Of a stretch of DNA of 64,000 nt, positions 17,226-25,297 are shown piece after piece (the first letter of the stretch is position 1; the number at the start of each line of letters is the position of its first letter). Source of the DNA: Halogeometricum rufum (lineage in GTDB: Archaea; Halobacteriota; Halobacteria; Halobacteriales; Haloferacaceae); NCBI RefSeq assembly GCF_900112175.1, contig NZ_FOYT01000002.1, positions 1-64,000 on the forward strand. Reading direction: 5' to 3'. Position numbers and translations under genes: made by a program. The notes beneath the pieces were generated by a model. The model saw only the letters and a program-made list of their open reading frames with translations, did not search any database and was not told the origin of the DNA.

Positions 17226-18635
17226 TCAGGGTGCGGTCGGCGTCGTATTTTCCGTCCCGGTCGCCGTCGCGTTCGAACCCTGCGTCGCGGTACGCGCCGC
17301 GGCCACCCACGCGGGTTCCGCGACCGGTTCGTCGCCGCGGTTCGTGTACTGGATGCGCACCGTCGCCGTCGCGTTCGGCGCGTCGGGCGTCTCGTACGTC
17401 CGTTCGAGGCGGAGGACGACGCCCTCTCCGGTGACGAGCGCCCACCCCGTCGAGTTCTCAACGCCGGGGTACGGGTCGGGACCGAGACTGAGCCAGAAGT
17501 AGGTGACGCCGTTCTGGTCGATGGCGTCGGTGATTGTCGAGTTCTCCACGGAGAGATACCAGCCGAGGTAGCGTTCGACTCGGTCGGCGTAGTAGCCGTG
17601 CCGGGACCGCGCGGTCCGCGTCGGCGTCGCCGAGTAGACGGTGTCGTTCGGCCCCTGCGGCCCGCTGACCTGCCGTTCCCAGCGGATTCCCCCGTCTGCG
17701 TACGCCTCAACGTCGGCGACGATGGGGGGGTCAGCCGAGGGGACGCCCCTGCCGGAGACGTTCGTGACGTAGTTGACCGGTGCGGCCACCTCGACGCGTT
17801 CGACCCGGCGGCTCCGCTCGGTCCCGTTCACCGCTTCCAGATACGTCAGTTGGAGTTCGTACGGTTGCGTGGTGACGGCGTCGGCGTGCGTCTCCGCGAG
17901 GCGGTAGGGGTCCCGTATCCCGTCCGGTCCGAGTCCGGGCGGGAACCCGCGACTTCGCTCGGCCGTCGGTGTCGGCGTCGGGGTGGGCGTCGGCGTGACC
18001 GTCGGCGCTGGCGTCGCCGTGCCGTCGGCGTCCTCGACGGGGTCCGCGGACGCGCCGAGACCGCCCACGCTCGCGCCGTCGGCGTCGGACCCGACGCCGA
18101 ACGGAGCGCCGTCCGCCCACAGTCCTCCGATCGACCCCGCGAGGACGAGGGCGACGAGCAGACCCACGACGACGACGGCCGACGAGGGGAGCGAGCCCAG
18201 CGACGCGGACGACACCGGGAGTCGGTCGCGGAGTGCGGGCGTCGGCTCCGCCGCCTCGGTCAGGAGGGGCCGACCGAGGTGGGTCGCGGCGATTTCGACG
18301 GCCCGTTCGCGCGGGAGGGCGTACAGCAGTTGCTCTCGCAGGTCGTCGGGTTCGACGACGTCGACGCCGGTCGGTCGGTCCGACACCGGCCTGTCGACCA
18401 CGACGGCGTCGACGTCCGCGGGGAGCGTCCGGCGGCCGAGACGGCGCGTCGCCCACGGGCCGCAGACGACCAGCATCCGGCGCGTTCCGTCGCGAGTCGA
18501 CACCGTCACCGCGTCGCCGTCGACCGTCGCCTCGGCGCCGCGCGCCCGCCACATCGCGGCGACGAGTCGCGCCAGCGACCGCTGGTCGAGGCGGCGGACC
18601 GACCGGCGAAACTGGCTCCGGTCGACGGGGCGCAT
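17226..18635 (-). CDS. Membrane protein with degenerate restriction-endonuclease-like N-terminus
   Basis: 469 residues. Residues ~17-125 look like an Mrr-type endonuclease fold (SLARLVAAMWRARGAEATV helix-strand, then DGTRRMLVVCGPW), but the expected Q-x-K catalytic pair is missing. A single membrane segment is at ~152-173, then a Thr-Pro linker (PTPTPTPTPT) and an extracellular C-terminal ~240 residues with many NxT/NxS sites and Tyr/Trp-rich beta strands (YLGWYLSVENST). The topology puts the dead nuclease-like domain in the cytoplasm and the sensor-like region outside. Function unknown; a membrane-linked sensor is possible. Confidence 0.7.
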   Translation of the reverse strand: MRPVDRSQFRRSVRRLDQRSLARLVAAMWRARGAEATVDGDAVTVSTRDGTRRMLVVCGPWATRRLGRRTLPADVDAVVVDRPVSDRPTGVDVVEPDDLREQLLYALPRERAVEIAATHLGRPLLTEAAEPTPALRDRLPVSSASLGSLPSSAVVVVGLLVALVLAGSIGGLWADGAPFGVGSDADGASVGGLGASADPVEDADGTATPAPTVTPTPTPTPTPTAERSRGFPPGLGPDGIRDPYRLAETHADAVTTQPYELQLTYLEAVNGTERSRRVERVEVAAPVNYVTNVSGRGVPSADPPIVADVEAYADGGIRWERQVSGPQGPNDTVYSATPTRTARSRHGYYADRVERYLGWYLSVENSTITDAIDQNGVTYFWLSLGPDPYPGVENSTGWALVTGEGVVLRLERTYETPDAPNATATVRIQYTNRGDEPVAEPAWVAAARTATQGSNATATGTENTTPTAP

Positions 18636-18706
18636 ACCGTCCGTTAGGACGACGACGGGTCAAGCGTTTCGGAGGGTGGGGTGGGCGGGCCGCCGTTCCG
18701 ACTGCG

Positions 18707-19228
18707 CTACTCGTCCCGCCGGACGTACGTCGCGAAGTCGAACCGCTCGCCCGTCTCGCGGTCCGTCTCCGCCCACGCCGAGGCGTCCCAGTCGGGGAAC
18801 CGAGTGTCGCCCTCGTACGACTCGTGAATCTCGGTCAGCACCATCCGCGTCGCTCGCGGGAGGAACTGCTCGTACACGCGCGCGCCGCCGACGACGTACA
18901 CCGTCTCGACGCCTCGCTCTGCGGCCGCCGCTTCGGCCCGTTCGACCGCCTCGGCGACCGAGTGCGCCAGCACCGCGCCGTCGGGGAGGTCCAACTCGCG
19001 CGAGGAGAGGACGACGCTGGTCCGGCCGGGGAACGGTTCGCCGAGGGCGTCGACGACGCTCTCGTACGTCTTCCGACCCAGAATCACGGGGTGGCCCGTC
19101 GTCGTCCGCTTGAAGTGCGCCATGTCCTCGGGGAAGTGCCACGGCATCCCGCCGTCGCGGCCGATGACGCCGTTGTCTGCGACGGCGGCGACGAGGGCGT
19201 ACTCGGTTTCGCTCGGTGACTCCGGCAT
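18707..19228 (-). CDS. folA: Dihydrofolate reductase
   Basis: 173 residues. Reduces dihydrofolate to tetrahydrofolate with NADPH. Motifs: VAAVADNGVIGRDGGMPWHFPEDMAHFKRTT (substrate and Met20-loop region), HPVILGRKTYES, and VVGGARVYEQFLPRATRMVLTEIHESYEGDTRFP. The ATG at 19228 overlaps the thyA stop by one nt (TGATG), so it is translated after thyA; the longer frame to 19516 is shadow. Pairing with thyA is functional, because thymidylate synthase produces the dihydrofolate this enzyme recycles. Haloarchaeal literature also uses the symbol hdrA/hdrB. Confidence 0.95.
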   Translation of the reverse strand: MPESPSETEYALVAAVADNGVIGRDGGMPWHFPEDMAHFKRTTTGHPVILGRKTYESVVDALGEPFPGRTSVVLSSRELDLPDGAVLAHSVAEAVERAEAAAAERGVETVYVVGGARVYEQFLPRATRMVLTEIHESYEGDTRFPDWDASAWAETDRETGERFDFATYVRRDE

Positions 19229-20229
19229 CACTCGGCCACCGCGAATCGAATCCCCTCGTCCGGGTCGTAGTCGTGCAGTTCGACGTCGTCGTACGTGAGT
19301 TCGTCGAGGGGAACGTCTGCCACCTCGATGGTCGGCCGGTCGCCCGGTTCGCGGGCGCACTGCCGCAGGAGGCCCGGAACGTGGTCGTAGTCCTCCTTGC
19401 CGTCGGGTTCGGGCGGTGCGGTCTCGACCAACCAGTCGCGCACGTCGAGGTAGTCCGCGCGCGACTCGACGTCGGCGAGGCGCGCCTGCAGGTCCGCGAG
19501 GTTGTCGGCGTACCACGCGCCGCGGTCACCCTCGCCGCAGTAGACGTGCGCGTCGACGACGGTGTGGGCGAACTTGCCGACCTCGAAGCCCGTCCGCTGG
19601 GCGACGGCGGTGGCGAGGAGGGCGTAGGCGGCGACGTTGAACGGGACGCCGAGGGCGATGTCGCCCGAACGCTGGGTGAGATGCAGGTTCAACTCGTCGC
19701 CCTGCACGTTGAACACGAACGAGTAGTGACACGGCGGGAGCGTGGAGACGGCGGCGTTCGCCGGGTGCCACGCGTTGACGACGATGCGCCGGGAGGTGGG
19801 GTTCTCGCGGAGGGTGTCGAGCACGTACTGAATCTGGTCGAACGTCCGTTCGTCCTCGTTCAGCCAGCGGTGGCCCTCCTCGGGCCACGCCTCGCCCGGC
19901 AACCCCTCGTCGGGGATGGGAAAGCGCCGCCAGAACCGACCGTAGGCGGTGTCGAGTCGCCCCTCGTCGTCGGCCCACGCGTCCCAGATGCCCGTCTCCT
20001 CGCGCAGCGTTCGGATGTGCTCCTCGCCGGAGAGATACCAGACGAACTCGTGAATCAGCGAGTTCCAGCGGAAGCCCGACAGGTCCTTGGTCGTGAGCAG
20101 TGGAAAGCCCTCCCGCAGGTCCACCTCGTAGTGGCGGCTGAACGCCGAAATCGTGTCTACGCCCGTGCGGTTCGGCTTGTGCTGCCCGTCCGACAGCACG
20201 TCGGTGACTAGGTCGAGATACTGGCGCAT
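19228..20229 (-). CDS. thyA: Thymidylate synthase (ThyA type)
   Basis: 333 residues, longer than the ~264 of E. coli ThyA, with the extra length spread in loops. Methylates dUMP to dTMP using methylene-tetrahydrofolate. NRTGVDTISAFSRHYEVDLREGFPLLTTKDL is the N-terminal signature, the catalytic Cys is in LPPCHYSFVFN, and the QRSGDIALGVPFNVAAYALL dUMP-binding block is intact. It is the first gene of the thyA-folA pair. The start is set by MRQYLDLVTDVLSDGQHKPNRTG. Confidence 0.96.
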   Translation of the reverse strand: MRQYLDLVTDVLSDGQHKPNRTGVDTISAFSRHYEVDLREGFPLLTTKDLSGFRWNSLIHEFVWYLSGEEHIRTLREETGIWDAWADDEGRLDTAYGRFWRRFPIPDEGLPGEAWPEEGHRWLNEDERTFDQIQYVLDTLRENPTSRRIVVNAWHPANAAVSTLPPCHYSFVFNVQGDELNLHLTQRSGDIALGVPFNVAAYALLATAVAQRTGFEVGKFAHTVVDAHVYCGEGDRGAWYADNLADLQARLADVESRADYLDVRDWLVETAPPEPDGKEDYDHVPGLLRQCAREPGDRPTIEVADVPLDELTYDDVELHDYDPDEGIRFAVAE

Positions 20230-20345
20230 GGTGGGCTCGGGGTTAGGATACTGTGCTCGGTACCGAGGTATGAACGTGACGCAATGGACGCTGTCGGGGG
20301 CGTCCGCCCGGTCCGTATTTACCGGCCTGCGCGGTAGACGGAGGC

Positions 20346-21008
20346 GTGACCGAAGACGGACCGGACCCGCGACCGAACCGACCGCCCGAGACCGAGGACG
20401 GCCGTTCGCTGCTAGCGCTCCTCGACGAACTCCGCGTCATCGCCCAGAACGGGCTGGAGTACGGCGACGACGGCCACGACGCCCACGACGAGGAGCGGTA
20501 CCGCCGCCTCCTCGACCTGACGAGCGAGTGGTACGGCGTCGCCCTCGACCTGCCGCCGGCGGAGGCCAGAGACCGCCTCGCGGCCGAACTCGGTCACGCG
20601 ACGGCGAAGGTGGGCGCGAACGCGGCCGTGTTCGACGACGACGGCCGGATACTGCTGGTCCGGCGAGCCGACAACGGCCGGTGGGACCTCCCCGGCGGCT
20701 TCGTCGAACCGAACGAGACGCCGCCCGAGGCGGCCGTCCGGGAGGCCCGAGAGGAGGCGGGCGTCGAGGTGTCCGTCGCGGAGTTGGTCGGCGTCTACGC
20801 CGTCGGCCCCGACGACGAGGGGTCGCCGCACGCCCACACCCACGTCCCCATCGTCTACCGCTGTGAGCGAATCGGTGGCGAACTCGACGGCTCGCACGAG
20901 AGCACTGAGGTCCGCTTCCGCCACGTCGACGACGTGTCGGCGTGGCACACGAAGAACGAGCAGTTCGCCCGCGACGCGCACGAACGGTGGGTCCGCCGGG
21001 ACGAGTGA
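20346..21008 (+). CDS. Nudix hydrolase
   Basis: 220 residues with a GTG start. The Nudix box at 118-140 reads GGFVEPNETPPEAAVREAREEAG, with the REAREEAG catalytic core intact. The N-terminal ~80 residues form an alpha-helical extension (LLALLDELRVIAQNGLEYG, DEERYRRLLDLTSEWYGVAL) like the Nudix-N domain found on ADP-ribose pyrophosphatase-like enzymes. The substrate is a nucleoside diphosphate linked to another moiety; which one cannot be told. Divergent from thyA (116-nt gap). Confidence 0.9.
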   Translation: MTEDGPDPRPNRPPETEDGRSLLALLDELRVIAQNGLEYGDDGHDAHDEERYRRLLDLTSEWYGVALDLPPAEARDRLAAELGHATAKVGANAAVFDDDGRILLVRRADNGRWDLPGGFVEPNETPPEAAVREAREEAGVEVSVAELVGVYAVGPDDEGSPHAHTHVPIVYRCERIGGELDGSHESTEVRFRHVDDVSAWHTKNEQFARDAHERWVRRDE

Positions 21009-21041
21009 GTCTGCACCGCGAGGGTGGCTCCGCGTCGGGAC

Positions 21042-21117
21042 GGGTGGCTCCTCGCCGAGCGAGTGGTTCAGCGTCGGGCGGGTGGTTCCTCGCCGAGCGA
21101 GTGGTTCAGCGTCGGGA
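21042..21117. repeat. Two tandem 38-bp repeats
   Basis: Two adjacent copies (21042-21079 and 21080-21117) of GGGTGGYTCCTCGCCGAGCG followed by AGTGGTTCAGCGTCGGG, differing at two positions. A shorter partial copy precedes them at 21023-21041. They fill most of the gap between the Nudix gene and the lipoprotein gene and are likely a slippage product. Confidence 0.75.
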
Positions 21118-21225
21118 CGGGCGACTCCGCCGCGGCCCCGGACGACCGAGCGGACCCCCTCTCGCCGCCCGCGCCGTCGCAGTCGAGACAACATACTTAC
21201 AACTCTCGACCGAATCGTTCGACCG

Positions 21226-22227
21226 ATGCCCTCCCGCCGCGACGTTCTCGCCCTCCTCGCCACCGCTCCGCTCGCCGGGTGTAGCGCCGACCCAGACGCC
21301 TCGTCCGCGACGGACGACCCGCCGCTCTCGGGTCGGACCGTCACCGTCGTCGGCGACGTGCCCCTCCCCGACGACGCCGGGGCCAGACGCACCGGTGCCG
21401 TCGGCGACGCCGACGTGGTGCTCGTCCCCCCGGGCGCGCAGTTCTACGACACCGCCCTCTACGCGCTCGAAGCCGGCACGCCCGTCGTCGTCGCCGGCGA
21501 GGACGCTCCGGGAACCGTTCTCCGCCTCTGCGAACGGGCCGGGGAGCGGTACGGCGTCCCCAGCGACTCGTGGACGCCGAGCGAACGCGTCGCCGCCGTC
21601 GTCCCCGTGGCGGACCGCCTCCTCGTCCAGTACGTCGAACCGATACGCGGCGCGGACCTCCCGGCCCGACTCCCGTGGGCCGTCGGACAGGTCCTCGACG
21701 GCCGTCCGCCCGCGTTCCCCGTCGAGGGCCCGTCGCGTCCGGACGGCGGCGTCGAACTCGGGCGCGTCCGGGTCCGCGGCCGCGTCGACGTCGGCGACTA
21801 CGACCGCTGGGACCGCGCGACGCTGTTTCCGGACCGCGAACGCGCCGTCGTCGAGACGGTGGCGACGGTGACCGCCGCGGACGCTCCGTTCCCGGAGCGG
21901 TACCGCGTCGACGAGGTGTCGGTTCGGACGGGATTCACCGACGCGACGGTGAAGGCGACCGGACCCGCGGCCGGCACGGACGCGTTCGCCGTCGAGCAGT
22001 CGGTGAGCGACGGCGGCGAGGTTACGCACGGCTTTACGCCAGCGAAACGGGCGTCGCGCCGGTCGCTGACCGTCGGTGCGCGGACCGTCGTCGCCCTCGA
22101 CGACCCCACCCCGCCGTTCTCCTACCTCGGCAACGTGCGCTGCCGGTGGCGCGACCCGCGACTCCTGCGCGACGACGGGACGTGGGTCGCCCACACGCCC
22201 GGTCGCGCCGTCTGGCGCGGGTTCTGA
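21226..22227 (+). CDS. Lipoprotein of unknown function
   Basis: 333 residues. N-terminus MPSRRDVLALLATAPLAGCS has twin arginines, a short hydrophobic core and the lipobox LAGC (lipidated Cys19), so Tat export and membrane anchoring are predicted. The mature part is beta-rich with repeated RVRGRVDVGDYDRW-like strands and no enzyme signature. The start is fixed by the signal sequence; the frame further upstream to 20863 is shadow of the Nudix gene and repeats. Confidence 0.75.
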   Translation: MPSRRDVLALLATAPLAGCSADPDASSATDDPPLSGRTVTVVGDVPLPDDAGARRTGAVGDADVVLVPPGAQFYDTALYALEAGTPVVVAGEDAPGTVLRLCERAGERYGVPSDSWTPSERVAAVVPVADRLLVQYVEPIRGADLPARLPWAVGQVLDGRPPAFPVEGPSRPDGGVELGRVRVRGRVDVGDYDRWDRATLFPDRERAVVETVATVTAADAPFPERYRVDEVSVRTGFTDATVKATGPAAGTDAFAVEQSVSDGGEVTHGFTPAKRASRRSLTVGARTVVALDDPTPPFSYLGNVRCRWRDPRLLRDDGTWVAHTPGRAVWRGF

Positions 22228-22255
22228 GGTCGGGCGGACGGCTCCGACGGCCGCC

Positions 22256-22870
22256 ATGGAAAGAGGAAAGGCCCGTTCGCGTCTACTCTCGGGCGTGATA
22301 TCTAACCTCGCGCACGACGTGCAAGCGTTCACCAGCAACGCCTTCCTCGTCACTGGCGAGACGACGGCTCTCGTGGACACCGGCGCGAACTTCGACGTGG
22401 TGTCGCGCGTCCGCGACCGGGTGGACGGACTCGACCGGGTGTACCTCACGCACACGCACACCGACCACGTCGGCAACGTCGCGGCGGTCCGCGAGGCGTT
22501 CGACGTGGAGACGTGGGGGTTCGACCCCGACCGGCCGGAAGTCGACCACGCCGTCGAAGACGGAGAGACGGTCCGCATCGGCGACGACGACTACGAAGCG
22601 CTCCACACGCCGGGACACAAGGACGACCACCTCTGCTTCTACTCGCGCGACGCGAGCGTCCTGTTCGCCGGTGACCTGGTGTTCGCCGACGGCGCGTTCG
22701 GGCGCACCGACCTCGAAGAGGGCGACCGGGCGGCGCTGACGGCGAGCATCGACCGCGTCCGGGAGACGGTGGGGGAGGACCTCTCGGAGATGCACACCGG
22801 CCACGGGCCGAGCGTCACGCAGCGACCGTTCGAGGACGTCGAACTCGCCGGGCGCGCCGCCCGGATGTGA
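22256..22870 (+). CDS. MBL-fold metallohydrolase
   Basis: 204 residues from ATG 22256; an in-frame GTG at 22295 (VISNLAHDVQAFTSNAFLV) may be the true start because the fold begins there. Metallo-beta-lactamase motifs: THTHTDHVGN (THxHxDH), HTPGHKDDHLCFYSRDASVLFAGDLVF and a late HTGHGPS. Glyoxalase II-like arrangement binding two metal ions. The substrate is unknown. It follows the lipoprotein gene by 28 nt on the same strand. Confidence 0.88.
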   Translation: MERGKARSRLLSGVISNLAHDVQAFTSNAFLVTGETTALVDTGANFDVVSRVRDRVDGLDRVYLTHTHTDHVGNVAAVREAFDVETWGFDPDRPEVDHAVEDGETVRIGDDDYEALHTPGHKDDHLCFYSRDASVLFAGDLVFADGAFGRTDLEEGDRAALTASIDRVRETVGEDLSEMHTGHGPSVTQRPFEDVELAGRAARM

Positions 22871-22937
22871 CCCGCTTCGACGGTCTCACCGGCCATTCAG
22901 ACGGGAATCACTCGTCCGCGGGCCACTCGGCCGCGGA

Positions 22938-23243
22938 TTACTCGTCGGCGCCCTCGGGAATCTCGTCGGCCGGCCGGGACTCCGACTGGATGCCGAAGTA
23001 GCCCGGTTCGTCGCCCTCCGGGTCGTTGATGACGAACTCGTCGGCGTGCGACATCAGCCACGGCACCGTCCACGTGACGATGCGGTCCTCCGTGTCCGCG
23101 TCGAGTTCCGTCTCCGGGTCGAGTCCCTGCAGGAGGCGCGAGATTTCGGGGACGGTGTACATCATCTCGTCGTCGAGCACTTCCGCGGGTTCGTACAGTC
23201 GGTACGGGTAGAGCGTGTCGAACTCGTCTTTCGGTCGAGGCAT
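22938..23243 (-). CDS. Small conserved haloarchaeal protein (DUF5827-like)
   Basis: 101 residues from the ATG at 23243 (MPRPKDEFDTLYPYRLYEPAEVLDD). The pattern MYTVPEISRLLQGLDPETELDADTEDRI and the acidic tail GDEPGYFGIQSESR resemble, from memory, the haloarchaeal DUF5827 family. No cofactor site or membrane segment. The first 8 codons of the longer frame (to 23267) are basic and are not used. Function unknown. Confidence 0.7.
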   Translation of the reverse strand: MPRPKDEFDTLYPYRLYEPAEVLDDEMMYTVPEISRLLQGLDPETELDADTEDRIVTWTVPWLMSHADEFVINDPEGDEPGYFGIQSESRPADEIPEGADE

Positions 23244-23304
23244 ACCGAACAGTCGCCGCCGGCGCACGTAAACGCCCTGACTCCGGGAGAACGAATCACA
23301 ATGG

Positions 23305-23312
23305 TTATCAAA
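23305..23312 (+). promoter_or_regulatory. TATA box fixing the start at 23333
   Basis: TTATCAAA is centred about 25 nt before the ATG at 23333 and overlaps the alternative ATG at 23312, so transcription should begin at 23333 and the shorter protein is correct. Confidence 0.5.
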
Positions 23313-23332
23313 TGGCTTCGAAGTGTGAACGT

Positions 23333-23761
23333 ATGGAATCGCCGTCCGAACGGCTGCTGGGCGTCTTTCGCGACTTCGGCGGACGGGCGCTCAGAGACGT
23401 GTGGCTCTTCGACGAACGGGCGTTCGAGCGCGTGTACGTCCGCGACGACGTCGCCGAGGCGATCGCGGACGGCGACCTGGACGTCGAGCGCTTCGTCGAC
23501 AACGAGCGCTACGGCTTCGTCACGCGACAGACGTACGAGTCGCTCTACTACGCCGATTACGGCTACACCGTCCGCGGGCTCTCCTCCTTCGAGCAGTTCC
23601 GGACGTTCCTCTGCGACCAACCCATCGGCGTCTTCGCCAGTTTCGACCTCGCCGACGACGGCTACGACTACCGGCAACTCGACGAGTCCGTGCAGGAACT
23701 CGCGCTCGAACTCGGCCCGGAGACGTTCGCGCCCGAGGCGGACCCGACGGTGACCGACTGA
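23333..23761 (+). CDS. Conserved haloarchaeal protein of unknown function
   Basis: 142 residues from MESPSERLLGVFRDFGG. The start at 23333 was chosen from the TATA box at 23305 (leaderless transcript). Alpha/beta content, with tyrosine-rich RYGFVTRQTYESLYYADYGYTVRGLSSFEQFRTFL in the middle and a helical acidic end. No motif for catalysis or DNA binding. It converges with the superoxide dismutase gene. Confidence 0.65.
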   Translation: MESPSERLLGVFRDFGGRALRDVWLFDERAFERVYVRDDVAEAIADGDLDVERFVDNERYGFVTRQTYESLYYADYGYTVRGLSSFEQFRTFLCDQPIGVFASFDLADDGYDYRQLDESVQELALELGPETFAPEADPTVTD

Positions 23762-23804
23762 ACGACGCGCTCGGCGGGCGGTGCGGCCGCTCTGCGGCGT
23801 GCGC

Positions 23805-23814
23805 AAAGAAAAAA
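23805..23814 (-). terminator. Oligo-T terminator of the superoxide dismutase gene
   Basis: TTTTTTCTTT on the minus strand, 42 nt after the sod stop codon. T-runs of this kind are the usual archaeal intrinsic terminator, and few other such runs occur in this GC-rich stretch. Confidence 0.5.
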
Positions 23815-23856
23815 TCGGGGTGTACGCGGCGTCGTCTCCGACGCCGCACTCGTCGC

Positions 23857-24456
23857 TTACTCGAACAGTTCGACGGCCTGCTCGTAGCGGCTGCTGGGTT
23901 CGTCCCAGTCGACGACCTCGAAGAAGGCGTCGACGAAGTCGCCGCGGGCCGGGCCGTAGTCGTAGTAGTACGAGTGCTCCCAGACGTCCAGCGCCAGAAT
24001 CGGATGCCAGCCCCAGAGCGCGCCCTGGTCGTGCTTGTCCACCACGACGTTGCGGAGCTGGTTCGAGAACGAGTCGTAGACGAGGAGCGCCCAGCCGCTC
24101 GCGTTGCCCGCGGCGGCCTCGAACTCGCCCTTCCACGCCTCGTAGGAGCCGAAGTCCTCGGCGATACGGTCGGCGAGGTCACCCGAGGGTTCGGAACCGC
24201 CTTCGGGCGACATGTTCTGCCAGAAGAGGTCGTGGAGGATGTGTCCGCAGCCGTTGTGCGTGACGTTGCGAATCGCGCCGGCCGACGACGAGAAGTCGCC
24301 CTGCTCGCGGTTCGACTCCAGCGTCTCCTCCGCACTGTTCCAGCCGTTCACGTAGCCCTGATGATGGGTGTCGTGATGCCACGTGAGCACCTGTTCGGAG
24401 ATGTGCGGTTCGAGTGCGTCGTAATCGTACGGCAGGGGGTCGAGTTCGTAGCTCAT
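23857..24456 (-). CDS. sod: Superoxide dismutase (Mn/Fe family)
   Basis: 199 residues. Converts superoxide to oxygen and peroxide. Metal ligands: His in LEPHISEQVLTWHHDTHHQGY, His in NGCGHILHDLFW, and Asp/His in LALDVWEHSYYYDYG. The haloarchaeal Mn form is expected from GGSEPSGDLADRI and the QGALWGWHPI region. The ATG at 24456 is preceded 6 nt upstream by GGAGG (Shine-Dalgarno-like), so unlike most genes here it has a leader with a ribosome site. The frame to 24534 adds unrelated residues. Confidence 0.95.
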   Translation of the reverse strand: MSYELDPLPYDYDALEPHISEQVLTWHHDTHHQGYVNGWNSAEETLESNREQGDFSSSAGAIRNVTHNGCGHILHDLFWQNMSPEGGSEPSGDLADRIAEDFGSYEAWKGEFEAAAGNASGWALLVYDSFSNQLRNVVVDKHDQGALWGWHPILALDVWEHSYYYDYGPARGDFVDAFFEVVDWDEPSSRYEQAVELFE

Positions 24457-24558
24457 GGTAGATTCCTCCACCCCTTCCTTGTCTTGGAATGCTGTTAAAC
24501 GTTGAGGAGAGGCATGATAACATTTGACTGTCACTTCCGGTGACCGTCTCGCGGGCGG

Positions 24559-25179
24559 TCAGTTTTCGACCGGTCCGGTCTCGCGGTCGTACTCGATTTC
24601 CTCCGCCACGCGTTCGGCGACGTCGCGTCCGCACTCGCGTTCGACCAGGTGGAGGGCGAGGTCCAAGCCGGAGGTGACGCCGCCCGCCGTGAGGACGTCG
24701 CCGTCGTCGACGAACCGCGCGTCCTGCACGGCCGCGTCCATCGCCCGCAGGTCGTCGAGTGCGCTCGCGTGCGTGACGGCCGGGCGGCCGTCGAGGACGC
24801 CGGCGTGTGCGAGGAGCATCCCGCCGGTGCAGACGCCGGCGACGACGCCGCCCCGTTCGGCGTGTTCGGCGACGGCGTCCGGGACGGCACCGCGTTCGGC
24901 CTCCATCCCCGCACCCGGTCGCGAGGGGTCGCTCCACCCGCCGCCGGGCACGAGGAGGACGGGCGGGGAGTCGCCGCCGTCGACTGCGCCGCCGGCGTAG
25001 AACGTCCCGTCGACGCCCACGCGCAGGCCGTGACTCGCGGTGACCGACTCGCTCGGTTCGAGCGTGACGAGTCGCGCGCCGCAGTCGGCACCGAAGGCAC
25101 CCGCCGTCTCGAACACCTCGTACGGGCCGACGGCGTCGAGTTCGTCGAAGCCGTCGTACAGGAGAATCTCGACGTGCAT
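24559..25179 (-). CDS. DJ-1/PfpI family protein
   Basis: 206 residues from MHVEILLYDGFDELDAVGPYEVF, the standard DJ-1/ThiJ opening. The nucleophile elbow is VAGVCTGGMLLAHAG (Cys), with the upstream acidic partner in the DGFDELD region. This group includes isonitrile hydratases, glyoxalase III-type enzymes and HTH-less relatives of GlxA regulators. The VTAGGVTSGLDLALHLVE block is typical of the isonitrile-hydratase-like/GlxA N-domain branch. Substrate unassigned. Confidence 0.88.
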   Translation of the reverse strand: MHVEILLYDGFDELDAVGPYEVFETAGAFGADCGARLVTLEPSESVTASHGLRVGVDGTFYAGGAVDGGDSPPVLLVPGGGWSDPSRPGAGMEAERGAVPDAVAEHAERGGVVAGVCTGGMLLAHAGVLDGRPAVTHASALDDLRAMDAAVQDARFVDDGDVLTAGGVTSGLDLALHLVERECGRDVAERVAEEIEYDRETGPVEN

Positions 25180-25232
25180 GGGCCGAGATGGGGTCGCCAC
25201 CGAGAAAACGGTTGCCTAACGGTCGGTTCTCA

Positions 25233-25293
25233 CCGTCGGCGAACGCCGCGTTCTCCCCGCAATCTCCGTCGCCGAACGCCGCGTTCTCCCCGC
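25233..25293. repeat. Short direct repeat upstream of the DJ-1 gene
   Basis: Two copies of a 28-nt sequence beginning CCGTCGSCGAACGCCGCG (25233-25260 and 25266-25293), differing at one base and separated by 5 nt. They lie just past the photolyase stop, in the gap between the two minus-strand genes. Confidence 0.6.
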
Positions 25294-25297
25294 GCCG

